DNA of 14,198 nt, from assembly GCA_964507245.1 (NCBI GenBank), contig CAZDQC010000090.1:1-14198 (forward strand). The letters are read 5' to 3'. The position numbers and the translations under genes are program-made. The notes under the pieces were generated by a model, which did not search any database, was not told where the DNA came from, and saw only the letters and a list, made by a program, of their open reading frames with translations. This DNA comes from GCA-2731375 sp964507245 (lineage in GTDB: Bacteria; Pseudomonadota; Alphaproteobacteria; GCA-2731375). Shown in pieces: positions 6,884-14,198 of this stretch (position 1 is its first letter; the number at the start of each line of letters is the position of its first letter).

Positions 6884-7660
6884 CTATTTGAATTCGACAA
6901 ACTGGTCGACAACCGTCCGGTTGTACCCCTTGGATGCGACAAATAGCTGCTGAGTATAGCCGTGTTCAAGGGTACCAGAACGCAATTGCGAGCTACTCAC
7001 CTCTTCAACAAATGCGCCCCTATTCATTACTGCAATCCGGCTGCAGAGATGGGCTACAATCGCCAGGTCATGGCTGACCAGGATGTAGGTCAGGTTTCGT
7101 TCTTTGCGCAGTCGAACAAGCAAGTTCAAAATCTCAGCCTGGACCGACACGTCCAGGGCCGATGTGGGTTCATCCAGCAAAACGATCCGGGGATTGAGAA
7201 TCAAAGCGCGCGCGATGGCGATACGCTGCCTTTGCCCACCGGACAATTGATGGGGATACCGAAACCGGTAGGTAGCCCCCAGACCAACTTCAGCTAAGGT
7301 GTCCGTAATGCATTGTTCTATATTGCTCATACGATGAATGATGAGCGGTTCCTTAAGTATATCATTCACAGTGTGGCGTGGGTGTAAGGAGCCGTATGGA
7401 TCCTGAAAAACCATCTGCAATCGCTTGCGAAATGCGCGATCCCTCTTGATGTGCAGGACCTGCCCTGAAACCGTCATCGCCCCCTGCCAGTTTGGCGTCA
7501 GACCAGCGATGGCCCGCAGCACCGTGGACTTACCGGAGCCGGATTCGCCAACAAGGCCAAAACTTTCGCCCTCGGCCACGTTGAAACTGACATCGCGGAC
7601 CGCATGAACCCGGTAAGCCCCGGTGCCAAATACTATATTGAGATTTTCTACGTTAATCAT
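6884..7660 (-). CDS. Peptide-type ABC importer ATPase, DppF/OppF-like
   Basis: This 258-residue cytoplasmic ATPase powers the importer encoded upstream. All nucleotide-binding motifs are intact: Walker A GESGSGKS (38-45), Q-loop Gln86 in VFQDPYGSLHPR, the signature LSGGQRQR (139-146), Walker B IVLLDEP (159-165) followed by TSALD, and switch His197 in LVSHDL. I chose the ATG at 7660 because it overlaps the stop of the preceding ATPase gene as ATGA; a TTG 27 bases further upstream would only add a non-conserved PRP-containing peptide. The protein is shorter than the typical OppF of over 300 residues, with an abbreviated C-terminal oligopeptide-binding tail (HGYTQQLF at 233-240). It is the last gene of the operon and meets the MFS gene tail to tail. 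Confidence 0.92.
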   Translation of the reverse strand: MINVENLNIVFGTGAYRVHAVRDVSFNVAEGESFGLVGESGSGKSTVLRAIAGLTPNWQGAMTVSGQVLHIKRDRAFRKRLQMVFQDPYGSLHPRHTVNDILKEPLIIHRMSNIEQCITDTLAEVGLGATYRFRYPHQLSGGQRQRIAIARALILNPRIVLLDEPTSALDVSVQAEILNLLVRLRKERNLTYILVSHDLAIVAHLCSRIAVMNRGAFVEEVSSSQLRSGTLEHGYTQQLFVASKGYNRTVVDQFVEFK

Positions 7661-8505
7661 ACAGATCGGCCGCGGGGTATTTGCCAAGCCCCATCCCGTT
7701 GCAGGACGGGCAAGATCTCCTGTTGCTTATCAATATCAGGAAGACAATTCAGCATACCGCGTGTGTATGGATGCTTTGCCTGGTCCAAATTTCCGGAATC
7801 CAATACTTCCATGATTTGCCCGCCGTACATCACCACGATGCGGTCACAAAATGACGAAACCAGTTGCAGGTCGTGGCTAATAAATATCAGACCCATCCCG
7901 CCATCCCGCACCATATCGTCCAGAATTGCGAGTATCTGCAGCTGCACCGTTACGTCCAAAGCCGAAGTCGGTTCATCCGCGATAATCAAGTCTGGCCCCG
8001 GGATCAGCATCATGGCTATCATGATACGTTGACCCATGCCCCCTGACACTTGGTGAGGGTAAAGGCCATAGACTTTTTGCGGCTCGCGTATGCGGACTGT
8101 TTTTAGCATATCGAGCGCCCTGCGCTTGGCGTCCCTCCTTGATGCATTGGTATGAACCCTATAAGCCTCAGCAATTTGCCAACCCACAGTCATCACAGGG
8201 TTCAGGGAATAGCGCGGGTCCTGCATAATCATGGATATCCGCCGCCCCCTGATATCCCTAAGAATTCGGTCCGGTGCATCACGCAAATTGACGCCGTCGA
8301 ATTCGATACGGTCGGCATCGATCCTGCCCGGTGTCAGTCCCAAAATTGCGCGCCCCGTTTGTGATTTGCCGGAGCCCGATTCTCCCACGATGCCCAAGCG
8401 TTCCTGACCCACGTCAAAACTAACGCCACGCACCGCCTCCACAATGCCTTTCGGAGTATTAAAAGTGACGGACAGGTTCTCAACGCTGAGTAATGGCCTC
8501 GTCAT
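7657..8505 (-). CDS. Peptide-type ABC importer ATPase, DppD/OppD-like
   Basis: This 282-residue ATPase pairs with the following DppF-like subunit. Visible motifs are Walker A GESGSGKS (41-48), Q-loop Gln95 in IMQDPRYSLNP, a signature VSGGMGQR (153-160), Walker B LIIADEP (173-179), SALD and switch His211 in FISHDL. The C-terminal HPYTRGML (245-252) is the usual oligopeptide/dipeptide transporter element, but the region after it is short compared with typical OppD/DppD proteins of 320 residues or more. The ATG at 8505 overlaps the permease stop as ATGA, with GGTGG a few bases upstream. The operon order binding protein, permease, permease, ATPase, ATPase is the standard one for this family. Confidence 0.92.
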   Translation of the reverse strand: MTRPLLSVENLSVTFNTPKGIVEAVRGVSFDVGQERLGIVGESGSGKSQTGRAILGLTPGRIDADRIEFDGVNLRDAPDRILRDIRGRRISMIMQDPRYSLNPVMTVGWQIAEAYRVHTNASRRDAKRRALDMLKTVRIREPQKVYGLYPHQVSGGMGQRIMIAMMLIPGPDLIIADEPTSALDVTVQLQILAILDDMVRDGGMGLIFISHDLQLVSSFCDRIVVMYGGQIMEVLDSGNLDQAKHPYTRGMLNCLPDIDKQQEILPVLQRDGAWQIPRGRSV

Positions 8506-9434
8506 TTGCCACCATCATTACTGCGCGGGTCCAGCACATCCCTTAAACCATCGCCTAATAGGTTAAATCCCATGGAAACGATCAGAATGGCCAAACCCGG
8601 AATCGTCGCTAGCCACCATTGGTCCAGCATGTATTGCCGTCCCGTGGAGATCATGGCTCCCCATTCCGGTAAAGGCGGTTGCGCGCCCAAACCTAAAAAA
8701 CCCAGCCCGGCAGCTGTCAGGATGATGCCAGCCATATCCAAAGTCAGGCGGACGATCACCGATGATAGGCATAATGGCATAATATGGCGCAGGATGATCC
8801 GGGCTGTGGAAGCACCTTGGACTCTTGCCGCAAGTATATGTTCCGCGTTGCGAATGGTCAGGGTCTCGGCTCGTGCGATACGGGCAAATGGCGACCAGGT
8901 GGTCAACGCTATTGCTAACACCGCATTTTCCAGGCCAGGGCCCAATACCGCCACGAACGCCAAGGCCAGGATTAAGCGAGGAAAGGCTAGGAATATGTCA
9001 GTGATGCGCATTAGGACAATATCGACCCAGCCGCCCAAATAGCCGGCGACAGTGCCCACCAGTAATCCGATAGGCACAACGATTACACCAACGAGGCCTA
9101 CTATATAGAGAGTGATACGTGCACCCCAGATAATACGGTCATAGATTTCCCGGCCCAATTCATCCGTACCAAACCAATGCTCACTGCCAGGCGGCAACAA
9201 CCGATCGGAAAGGGCCTGTTCTGTGCCATCGCCACTCGTCAGAACCGGCGCGGCAGCGGCTATTAATATCAGAGCAACAATGATCACTAGACCCAGAAGC
9301 GCGATAGGATTCGCAACGAGAGCCAACCAGGCGAGATACATACGCTGGCAACGGGCCTGGGCCATGGACTGTGGCGTGTCGGCCAGTAGCCAATTCTTTA
9401 AACCAGCGACATTGTCGATAGATTCATCACTCAT
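8502..9434 (-). CDS. Peptide-type ABC importer permease, DppC/OppC-like
   Basis: This 310-residue inner-membrane protein is the second permease subunit. It has an N-terminal cytoplasmic region with the first helix at about 37-65, then the family segment HWFGTDELGREIYDRIIWGAR (86-106), and the core helices. The EAA coupling loop that contacts an ATPase is visible as ILAARVQGAST ARIILRHIMP (200-220). The closing GFNLLGDGLRDVLDPR is typical of DppC. The frame stays open for 51 codons upstream, but the start chosen is the ATG at 9434, which overlaps the stop of the DppB-like gene as ATGA and gives the normal family length. Confidence 0.92.
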   Translation of the reverse strand: MSDESIDNVAGLKNWLLADTPQSMAQARCQRMYLAWLALVANPIALLGLVIIVALILIAAAAPVLTSGDGTEQALSDRLLPPGSEHWFGTDELGREIYDRIIWGARITLYIVGLVGVIVVPIGLLVGTVAGYLGGWVDIVLMRITDIFLAFPRLILALAFVAVLGPGLENAVLAIALTTWSPFARIARAETLTIRNAEHILAARVQGASTARIILRHIMPLCLSSVIVRLTLDMAGIILTAAGLGFLGLGAQPPLPEWGAMISTGRQYMLDQWWLATIPGLAILIVSMGFNLLGDGLRDVLDPRSNDGGK

Positions 9435-10510
9435 CCGCGGGACCTGGGGTCGATGATCCGATAGAGGATATCGGAGAAAACATTGACACCAACAAAGCAA
9501 ATCCCCACCACCACCGTTCCACCGATGACAGCATTCATGTCCGCGTTGAATAACGAGGTGGTGATGTATTGACCGATGCCCGGCCAAGCAAAAATAGTTT
9601 CTGTTAGGACGCTACCTTCTAATAAAGAAGCATAGGTCAATCCAATAATGGTGATCAGTTGCACCAGAACGTTGCGAAAGGCATGATTCCAAATCACCGA
9701 CCGTTCCGATAGTCCTTTTACGCGCGCCGTAAGAATGTACTCCTGACTGAGTTGATCCAGCATGAAACTGCGTGTCATGCGCGCTATATAAGCCAGGGCA
9801 TAAGTTGCCAACATGGCCGCCGGCAGCACCAAATGGTTTAGGGCATTCCAAAATATCTCCCATTCGCCCTGCATGGCAGAATCCAAAAGAATAATGCCGC
9901 TGCGGACTTCCACGATACCATCATAGTAGACCTCAATCCTTCCAGGGCCAGGAAGCCAGCCCAGCCCAGCATAAAAAATTAACAACGCCACCATACCCAA
10001 CCAGAAAATCGGCACTGAATAACCAAACAGTCCGATGATGCGGATTACGTGGTCAATCAGGCGGCCTTGGTTGACCGCCGCCAGAACGCCCATGGGAATG
10101 CCCAGGAATACTCCGAATATAGTGGCGACGGTGGCCAGTTCGAGAGTTGCAGGGAAGAAACGCGCGATGTCCTCTAACACTGGCCGCGTGGTCATGATAG
10201 ATGTGCCCAAATTGCCCTGAGCTATGTTAGAAAGATAAATTAAATATTGTTCGTAAATCGGCTTATCCAGACCCAATTGCAGGCGGACTGCGTCGTAGAC
10301 GTCTTGGCTCGCCCTGTCGCCGACAATTGCCAGGACAGGGTCGGCTGGCATAACTCGACCGATAACAAATGTGATGGCCGTCAGGCCGATAAATGTCAAG
10401 AATATACTAAAGGCGTGTTTTGAAATTGAAGAAAAACGTGACGGCGGCGGAGGGCCTAAGCCCGGCTCGGCCGTAGCAGTTGCGGTGACCCTTGCCGCGT
10501 CTCGCGACAC
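9431..10510 (-). CDS. Peptide-type ABC importer permease, DppB/OppB-like
   Basis: This 359-residue permease has the family's first helix (about 32-52), followed by the RVMPADPVLAIVGDRAS segment and QLGLDKPIYEQYLIYL (77-92) that mark DppB proteins. Later come QGNLGTSIMTTRPV, the core helices from about residue 120, the EAA loop YILTARVKGLSERSVIWNHAFRN (262-284), and the end FSDILYRIIDPR. The start is a GTG at 10510 whose first base is the last base of the binding-protein TAG stop, so translation is coupled by a one-base overlap. It gives a roughly 30-residue proline- and alanine-rich cytoplasmic N-terminus not usually seen in the family, and there is no in-frame ATG before the first helix. Confidence 0.9.
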   Translation of the reverse strand: MSRDAARVTATATAEPGLGPPPPSRFSSISKHAFSIFLTFIGLTAITFVIGRVMPADPVLAIVGDRASQDVYDAVRLQLGLDKPIYEQYLIYLSNIAQGNLGTSIMTTRPVLEDIARFFPATLELATVATIFGVFLGIPMGVLAAVNQGRLIDHVIRIIGLFGYSVPIFWLGMVALLIFYAGLGWLPGPGRIEVYYDGIVEVRSGIILLDSAMQGEWEIFWNALNHLVLPAAMLATYALAYIARMTRSFMLDQLSQEYILTARVKGLSERSVIWNHAFRNVLVQLITIIGLTYASLLEGSVLTETIFAWPGIGQYITTSLFNADMNAVIGGTVVVGICFVGVNVFSDILYRIIDPRSRG

Positions 10511-12114
10511 TACTTCGTAACAGTCCTGTAGAACACCAAATCAAAATTGGCGCCCGAGACGAAGTTTCTCACGTTCTTCTGGCTGGCAACCTGTTCGCTT
10601 TTTTGGAACATGACGGTGAATGGCCCGTCCATTTGCACCGCGCGCTGCAAGTCCTTATACAATTGTTCCCGCTTCACTAGGTCCAACTCCTTCGCAGCGC
10701 TCTCCGTCATAGAGTTTATGGCAGGGTTATCCCAGCTGGTTCGCCAGGCCAATTTTCCAGTCAACTTCGCTTCCATCCTGTTGTCAGGATTATGAGCAAA
10801 GGCATCAGCATTAGAGTGCGGATCCACATAGTCCGGTGACCATTGTGCAACGATTAATTGGTGCTTCCGCGCCCGGTATTTTGGCCACAGTGTCTTGCCC
10901 TCGGATAAGATAATCTCGGATTTAACGCCGATCTTGGCCAGAGATGCCTGCACCGATTGCGCAATTTCGGGGTATGGGGATTTTCTCAAAGTATCAATGA
11001 CAATGGAAAACCCGTCACCATGGCCCGCCTCGGAAATTAGAGCCTTAGCTTTGGCAAGGTCCATCTTAAAGGGCTTTTCATCTAGGGATCCCCACAAACC
11101 GGACGGCCAGAACGCCTGGTGAATTTTGTACTGGCCTGCAAGGAATGAATTGGCCATCCCTTCATAGTCAACCACATAGCGAATGGCCCGACGTACCTTC
11201 TCCTTACTCAGAATGGGATGGGCATTGTTGGTTGCCATGTAAATTAGCGCCGCCTTAGGATAGTCATCGATGATGATACCACCTTTCCTTTTCAAGCCCT
11301 TAATTTGGTCCGGCGACAGGTCTCGAGCCATGTCTGCGTCGCCCTTTTCAACCATCAGTCGCTGCGCTGAATTCTCCGGCACATGCCGCAATACTACGCG
11401 CCTCAAGGCTGGTTTGCCGTGGCGATATTTCTGATTAGAAACCAAGGCAACTATCTCGTTTGCCTTCCAAGTATGCAGACGATAGGGCCCCGATCCGGCG
11501 GAATGGTTTTTCAACCAGCCGTATCCTAGGTCGCCGTTCCTCTCATGCTTCATCACCTCTTTCATGTCGACGACAGAGCCGACACCGGCAGAGAGCGCGT
11601 TTAGCAACAGGCCTGGAGAATAATCTGCCGTCATAGTGACGGATACGTGTGTGCCGTTCACCGGCTTGATCAGGTCATCCACGTTTTCCTTGTTCCAACC
11701 AAATTGGGTCAGGATGAAGGACGGCGTTTTTTTCAGTTTCACGACACGACGCAAAGAAAATGCCAAATCGTCGGCTGTGACAGGATTTCCGGAATGAAAT
11801 ATCTGGCCATCGCGAACCTTGAAAACAACAGTTTTGCCGTCACCGCTGATTTTATAGCTTTCAGCCACGCCGCCGACCAACTTGCTCAGATCCTCAGCTT
11901 CGAACATCATTACTCGGTCATAGATATTCGCGATGACTTCGCCACCCGTAAACTCGAAGACTTCCGCCGGATCCAGGGTGATCAGGTCATCTATATTTTT
12001 GGCCATGATCAACATATCTTTTGGTGTGCCAGCCTTAGCCGGGCCTGCCATGGGCAACGCCAAAGCCACAACAAGCGCGGCAGCAAATGCTACACCTTTA
12101 GTTCTTAATTCCAT
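10510..12114 (-). CDS. Periplasmic substrate-binding protein of a peptide-type ABC importer (SBP family 5)
   Basis: This 534-residue protein captures the substrate in the periplasm and delivers it to the DppB/DppC permease. A signal peptide is plain: charged MELRTK, a hydrophobic core and the site AKA before Gly29. The mature part shows family 5 features such as FKVRDGQIFHSGNPVTADDLAFSLRRV (about 97-123), GSGPYRLHTW (212-221), YMATNNAHPILSKEKVRRAI and QWSPDYVDPHSNADAF (about 429-444). There is no lipobox cysteine. GAGGA lies nine bases before the ATG at 12114. It is the first gene of the five-gene operon. Family 5 proteins bind di- or oligopeptides, but also nickel, heme, opines or sugars, so the substrate cannot be named from sequence alone. 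Confidence 0.9.
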   Translation of the reverse strand: MELRTKGVAFAAALVVALALPMAGPAKAGTPKDMLIMAKNIDDLITLDPAEVFEFTGGEVIANIYDRVMMFEAEDLSKLVGGVAESYKISGDGKTVVFKVRDGQIFHSGNPVTADDLAFSLRRVVKLKKTPSFILTQFGWNKENVDDLIKPVNGTHVSVTMTADYSPGLLLNALSAGVGSVVDMKEVMKHERNGDLGYGWLKNHSAGSGPYRLHTWKANEIVALVSNQKYRHGKPALRRVVLRHVPENSAQRLMVEKGDADMARDLSPDQIKGLKRKGGIIIDDYPKAALIYMATNNAHPILSKEKVRRAIRYVVDYEGMANSFLAGQYKIHQAFWPSGLWGSLDEKPFKMDLAKAKALISEAGHGDGFSIVIDTLRKSPYPEIAQSVQASLAKIGVKSEIILSEGKTLWPKYRARKHQLIVAQWSPDYVDPHSNADAFAHNPDNRMEAKLTGKLAWRTSWDNPAINSMTESAAKELDLVKREQLYKDLQRAVQMDGPFTVMFQKSEQVASQKNVRNFVSGANFDLVFYRTVTK

Positions 12115-12307
12115 TTTTCACGTCCTCGTTACGGCAATTTAGTGGTTGTCGCTCTAGGCACTTTTGCGAGTTTATTTTCCTTCTGGATAGGATTGTAGGC
12201 AAGGCCCTATCACGACAGGGATTACTTAATTGGGAATTGTGATTGAGTGTCGTCTTCTAAAATAGGGGACTACGAGAAAATATCACCGATTGATTTCTAT
12301 AAATTAG

Positions 12308-12341
12308 ACGACGAATCGGGCCTTAGCCGAGCGATCGTCGT
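12308..12341 (-). terminator. Interrupted hairpin, possible rpoH terminator or leader attenuator
   Basis: ACGACGA (12308-12314) pairs with TCGTCGT (12335-12341), and TCGG (12316-12319) with CCGA (12327-12330), giving 11 base pairs around a 7-base loop with an asymmetric internal bulge. On the minus strand the stem is followed by CTAATTTAT, which is T-rich but not a true T-tract. It lies about 150 bases after the rpoH stop. Confidence 0.3.
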
Positions 12342-12403
12342 ATCCCGCCTCGCAGAGAGGAGCAACATAGCCAATATTTTCGAATACTGGGATTAGTTCT
12401 TCA

Positions 12404-12412
12404 ATTATACCA
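12404..12412 (-). promoter_or_regulatory. Candidate extended -10 promoter for the ABC importer operon
   Basis: The minus strand reads TGGTATAAT, a perfect TATAAT with the extended TGn motif. No convincing -35 hexamer sits at the usual distance, which is acceptable for extended -10 promoters. It is about 290 bases before the binding-protein ATG. Confidence 0.35.
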
Positions 12413-12489
12413 GTGGTTATCGCGGTAATCTGCGACAAAATTCTTTCGACACTCTTAATTCATTTGGCTAATCAAAATGAGCCTAGCTG

Positions 12490-13500
12490 TCATATCATCC
12501 GTTGTTCAGCCGCTCGAGAGCGAACGGCTTTTTGCAGTTTTTCAAAAGCGCGAACTTCTATCTGACGGACTCTTTCGCGGCTGATATCATAGACGTTGGA
12601 AAGCTCCTCCAAAGTCTTTGGTTCGTCTGTAAGGCGCCGCTCCATAATAATATGTTTTTCGCGATCGTTTAGATTACCCATGGCGTTCATTAGTAATTCG
12701 CGGCGCTGCTGCAACTCCTGCGATTCCGCCAACTCTGTCTCCTGATCAACGCTGTCGTCCACCAGCCAATCCTGCCATTCCCCCTCGCCCTCGGCCCGCA
12801 AAGGCGCGTTCAGCGAGTTATCCGGCGCCGCCAATCGCCGGTTCATGGACACGACATCCTTTTCCGGTACATTTAGAGCGGTGGCAATCTTTTCCACCTG
12901 ATCGGGATTCATATCGCCTTCGTCTATGGCTTGGATTTGACCCTTGAGCTTCCGCAGCTTAAAGAACAGCTTCTTCTGTGCCGCCGTAGTTCCGATCTTG
13001 ACCAGAGACCAAGAACGCAAGATGTATTCCTGAATATTGGCGCGTATCCACCACATGGCATAAGTGGCGAGGCGGAAACCACGTTCCGGTTCAAACCGTT
13101 TTACCGCCTGCATCAGGCCGATATTGCCTTCCGCAATCAGTTCAGCTACAGGCAAGCCGTAACCGCGATAACCCATGGCGATCTTAGCCACAAGACGCAA
13201 ATGAGACGTTACCATCTTGTGCGCGGCCTCGCGATCATCATGTTCCCGCCAAGCCTGTGCCAGCATAAATTCTTCCTCGTGCGACAGCATTGGGTATTTG
13301 CGAATGTCCTGCAGATAGCGGGATAAACTTGCCTCCGGTGTTGGTGCCGGCGGCAAGTTTATCCCGGCATCCCGGCCTTTGTTCTCACTGGTGGTGGCCG
13401 AATTCAGGATCGTTGCGCCTTGGATAGAACTAGCCGACATCTTGGCGTCGGATTCTGAATCTATGGTCTTTGTATTGGTTGCACCCATGACTTCGCCCAT
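12490..13500 (-). CDS. rpoH: Heat-shock sigma factor sigma-32
   Basis: This protein directs RNA polymerase to heat-shock promoters. Region 1.2/2.1 begins at LSRYLQDIRKYPML (59-72). Region 2 contains HLRLVAKIAMGYRGYGLP (100-117), ELIAEGNIGLMQAVKRFEPERG and the promoter-melting segment RLATYAMWWIRANIQEYILRSW (143-164). The RpoH box QKKLFFKLRKLKG (175-187) identifies the heat-shock class. Region 4.2 is the helix-turn-helix TLEELSNVYDISRERVRQIEVRAFEKL (296-322). At 336 residues it is about 40-50 longer than usual alphaproteobacterial RpoH because of a Ser/Thr/Asn-rich N-terminal extension. The start at 13500 lacks a ribosome binding site; ATG codons at 13488 and 13440 are alternatives, and none is clearly better. 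rluD lies just upstream, an arrangement common in alphaproteobacteria. Function is certain; the start is not. Confidence 0.95.
   Translation of the reverse strand: MGEVMGATNTKTIDSESDAKMSASSIQGATILNSATTSENKGRDAGINLPPAPTPEASLSRYLQDIRKYPMLSHEEEFMLAQAWREHDDREAAHKMVTSHLRLVAKIAMGYRGYGLPVAELIAEGNIGLMQAVKRFEPERGFRLATYAMWWIRANIQEYILRSWSLVKIGTTAAQKKLFFKLRKLKGQIQAIDEGDMNPDQVEKIATALNVPEKDVVSMNRRLAAPDNSLNAPLRAEGEGEWQDWLVDDSVDQETELAESQELQQRRELLMNAMGNLNDREKHIIMERRLTDEPKTLEELSNVYDISRERVRQIEVRAFEKLQKAVRSRAAEQRMI
13319..13366. repeat. 15-bp perfect inverted repeat inside rpoH
   Basis: CGGGATAAACTTGCC (13319-13333) and GGCAAGTTTATCCCG (13352-13366) are perfect reverse complements. The intervening 18 bases extend the stem after one mismatch with CCGG (13335-13338) pairing to CCGG (13347-13350), then two G-T pairs, leaving a 4-base loop. 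On the mRNA this gives a strong hairpin over codons about 45-60, at the junction between the N-terminal extension and the conserved sigma region. Such a long perfect arm is unlikely in ordinary coding sequence. Confidence 0.85.
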
Positions 13501-13517
13501 GCGCCGTATGACGGCAC
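13501..13517 (-). promoter_or_regulatory. Hairpin immediately upstream of the rpoH start codon
   Basis: The minus strand carries GCCGT-CAT-ACGGC, extended by one G-T and one G-C pair, ending on the base before the ATG at 13500. It occupies the place where a Shine-Dalgarno sequence would lie, and none is visible. It could impede initiation at low temperature or indicate that the true start is elsewhere. Confidence 0.4.
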
Positions 13518-13528
13518 GTTGATTGAAA

Positions 13529-13547
13529 AAATACTCTGTCAGTATTT
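13529..13547 (-). terminator. AT-rich hairpin with T-run in the rluD-rpoH gap
   Basis: On the minus strand AAATACT, loop GACAG and AGTATTT form a 7-bp stem, and the T-run continues for three more bases. This could be a weak rluD terminator, but it lies just downstream of the predicted rpoH transcription start, so it may instead be part of the rpoH leader. Confidence 0.3.
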
Positions 13548-13559
13548 GTGCTAGTCTTT

Positions 13560-13588
13560 ATGTTACTGAAATATAACGATAATGTCAA
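13560..13588 (-). promoter_or_regulatory. Sigma70-type promoter of rpoH
   Basis: The minus strand reads TTGACA (13583-13588), a perfect -35 hexamer, then a 17-base spacer and TAACAT (13560-13565), a 4 of 6 match to the -10. Transcription should begin near 13553, giving a leader of about 50 bases to the ATG at 13500. This is the best promoter in the window. The preceding base makes CTTGACA, which also fits alphaproteobacterial housekeeping promoters. Confidence 0.7.
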
Positions 13589-13659
13589 GAAACCCGAACC
13601 GAATGGCTCTTCCCCTCCACATCTCCTTACACCCAACCAGCACGACGCCCACAAGGCGA

Positions 13660-14198
13660 TCAGTCGTTATCTAACCGTTGAAACTGATCCAGCAGCGTCT
13701 GCATCTCATGTGGGGGATTGGAGCGGAATTTCAAGTCCTGGCCAACCACAGGGTGACGGAAGCCAAGCTCGACTGCGTGCAGGGCCTGGCGTCGGAAATT
13801 TTTAACCGCGAGGCTCAATTTATCGTGCAATCCGGCTATTCGGCTCCGGCGCTCGCGACCGTAGAGCGGGTCGCCCAAAACAGGATGGCCCAGAGACGTC
13901 ATATGTACCCTGATCTGATGGGTACGCCCGGTTTCCAGTTGGCAATCGACGACCGCAGCGACCGAACCAAATGTCTGTATAAGTTTATAATGGGTTACCG
14001 CCGGCTTGTCACCCGCAGACACGACCGCCATCTTTTTTCGTTGGTTTGGATCTCGACCGATATTGCCCTCTACACGGCCCTCAACCTGGAGCGGCCGACC
14101 CCAGACTAATGCGCGGTAGCGCCGCTGAATATCATGCCGGGCAAACAGGGTGCTCAAACCCACATGGGCGGCATCATGTTTTGCGACCACTAGCAATC
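13660..14198 (-). CDS. rluD: 23S rRNA pseudouridine synthase RluD, C-terminal part (cut by window edge)
   Basis: About 179 C-terminal residues are visible; the gene enters from beyond position 14198. RluA-family enzymes convert uridines in rRNA to pseudouridine, and RluD modifies helix 69 of 23S rRNA. Recognisable blocks are LLVVAKHDAAHVGL, which directly follows the catalytic HRLDxxTSG motif in this family (that motif is outside the window), then RRYRALVWG, RDPNQRKKMAVV, ETGRTHQIRVHMTSLGHPVLGDPLYG and RQALHA followed by FRHPVVG. The frame ends at a TGA (13660-13662) followed by the 159-bp gap to rpoH. RluC or another RluA-family member is possible, but the position next to rpoH supports RluD. 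Confidence 0.87.
   Translation of the reverse strand, partial: LLVVAKHDAAHVGLSTLFARHDIQRRYRALVWGRPLQVEGRVEGNIGRDPNQRKKMAVVSAGDKPAVTHYKLIQTFGSVAAVVDCQLETGRTHQIRVHMTSLGHPVLGDPLYGRERRSRIAGLHDKLSLAVKNFRRQALHAVELGFRHPVVGQDLKFRSNPPHEMQTLLDQFQRLDND

Larger units (their letters stand above)
12115..12489. other. Intergenic leader between rpoH and the ABC importer operon
   Basis: These 375 bases hold no gene I can defend. They contain a possible extended -10 promoter, an 11-bp interrupted hairpin, and an inverted repeat GATAGG/CCTATC (12186-12191 and 12206-12211) about 70-100 bases before the binding-protein start. If the promoter is real, the operon has a leader of nearly 290 bases. Confidence 0.6.

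Noticed and set aside
6909..6924. ACAACC/GGTTGT hairpin near the convergent operon junction
   Set aside because: It lies inside the ATPase coding sequence, has only six pairs and no T-tract on either side.
9435..9587. Upstream extension of the DppC-like permease frame by 51 codons
   Set aside because: The extra peptide is His/Cys/Gly-rich without family similarity and overlaps the DppB gene; the ATGA overlap at 9434 explains the start.

Overview
The window looks like chromosomal DNA from an alphaproteobacterium, most likely of the Rhodospirillales type. The evidence is an rluD-rpoH neighbour pair at the right end with an alphaproteobacterial RpoH, a GloA-type glyoxalase, and close coupling of genes by ATGA overlaps. 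GC content is moderate by eye. I see no rRNA, tRNA, CRISPR array, transposase or integrase. The species call is inference.

Layout: positions 1-946 hold no gene I can defend, only small inverted and direct repeats. A glyoxalase I gene (947-1387, minus) is divergent from a four-gene plus-strand cluster (1501-6881): a class III CoA-transferase, a thiamine-diphosphate 2-hydroxyacyl-CoA lyase/oxalyl-CoA decarboxylase family enzyme, an HlyD/EmrA-type membrane fusion protein and an MFS transporter. Only 2 bp separate the cluster from the tail of a convergent minus-strand ABC peptide-type importer operon (transcribed 12114 to 6884: binding protein, two permeases, two ATPases), in which every gene overlaps the next by 1 or 4 bases. 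A 375-bp gap then leads to rpoH (12490-13500, minus) with a good sigma70-type promoter, and to the C-terminal part of rluD, which runs off the right edge.

The most interesting biology is the plus-strand cluster. The ThDP enzyme resembles eukaryotic 2-hydroxyacyl-CoA lyase more than oxalyl-CoA decarboxylase, and it sits 35 bp after a CoA-transferase that lacks FRC hallmark residues. This suggests that a 2-hydroxy acid is activated with CoA and cleaved to an aldehyde (or ketone) plus formyl-CoA, with CoA possibly recycled from formyl-CoA by the same transferase. The two downstream transport genes would add export of a substrate or toxic product. This is a hypothesis from family identity and gene order.

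A second point of interest is rpoH. It has a roughly 45-50-residue N-terminal extension, a hairpin directly before its start codon, and a 15-bp perfect inverted repeat inside its early coding region. Together these could form an mRNA structure controlling heat-shock sigma factor synthesis, or be the trace of a palindromic insertion.
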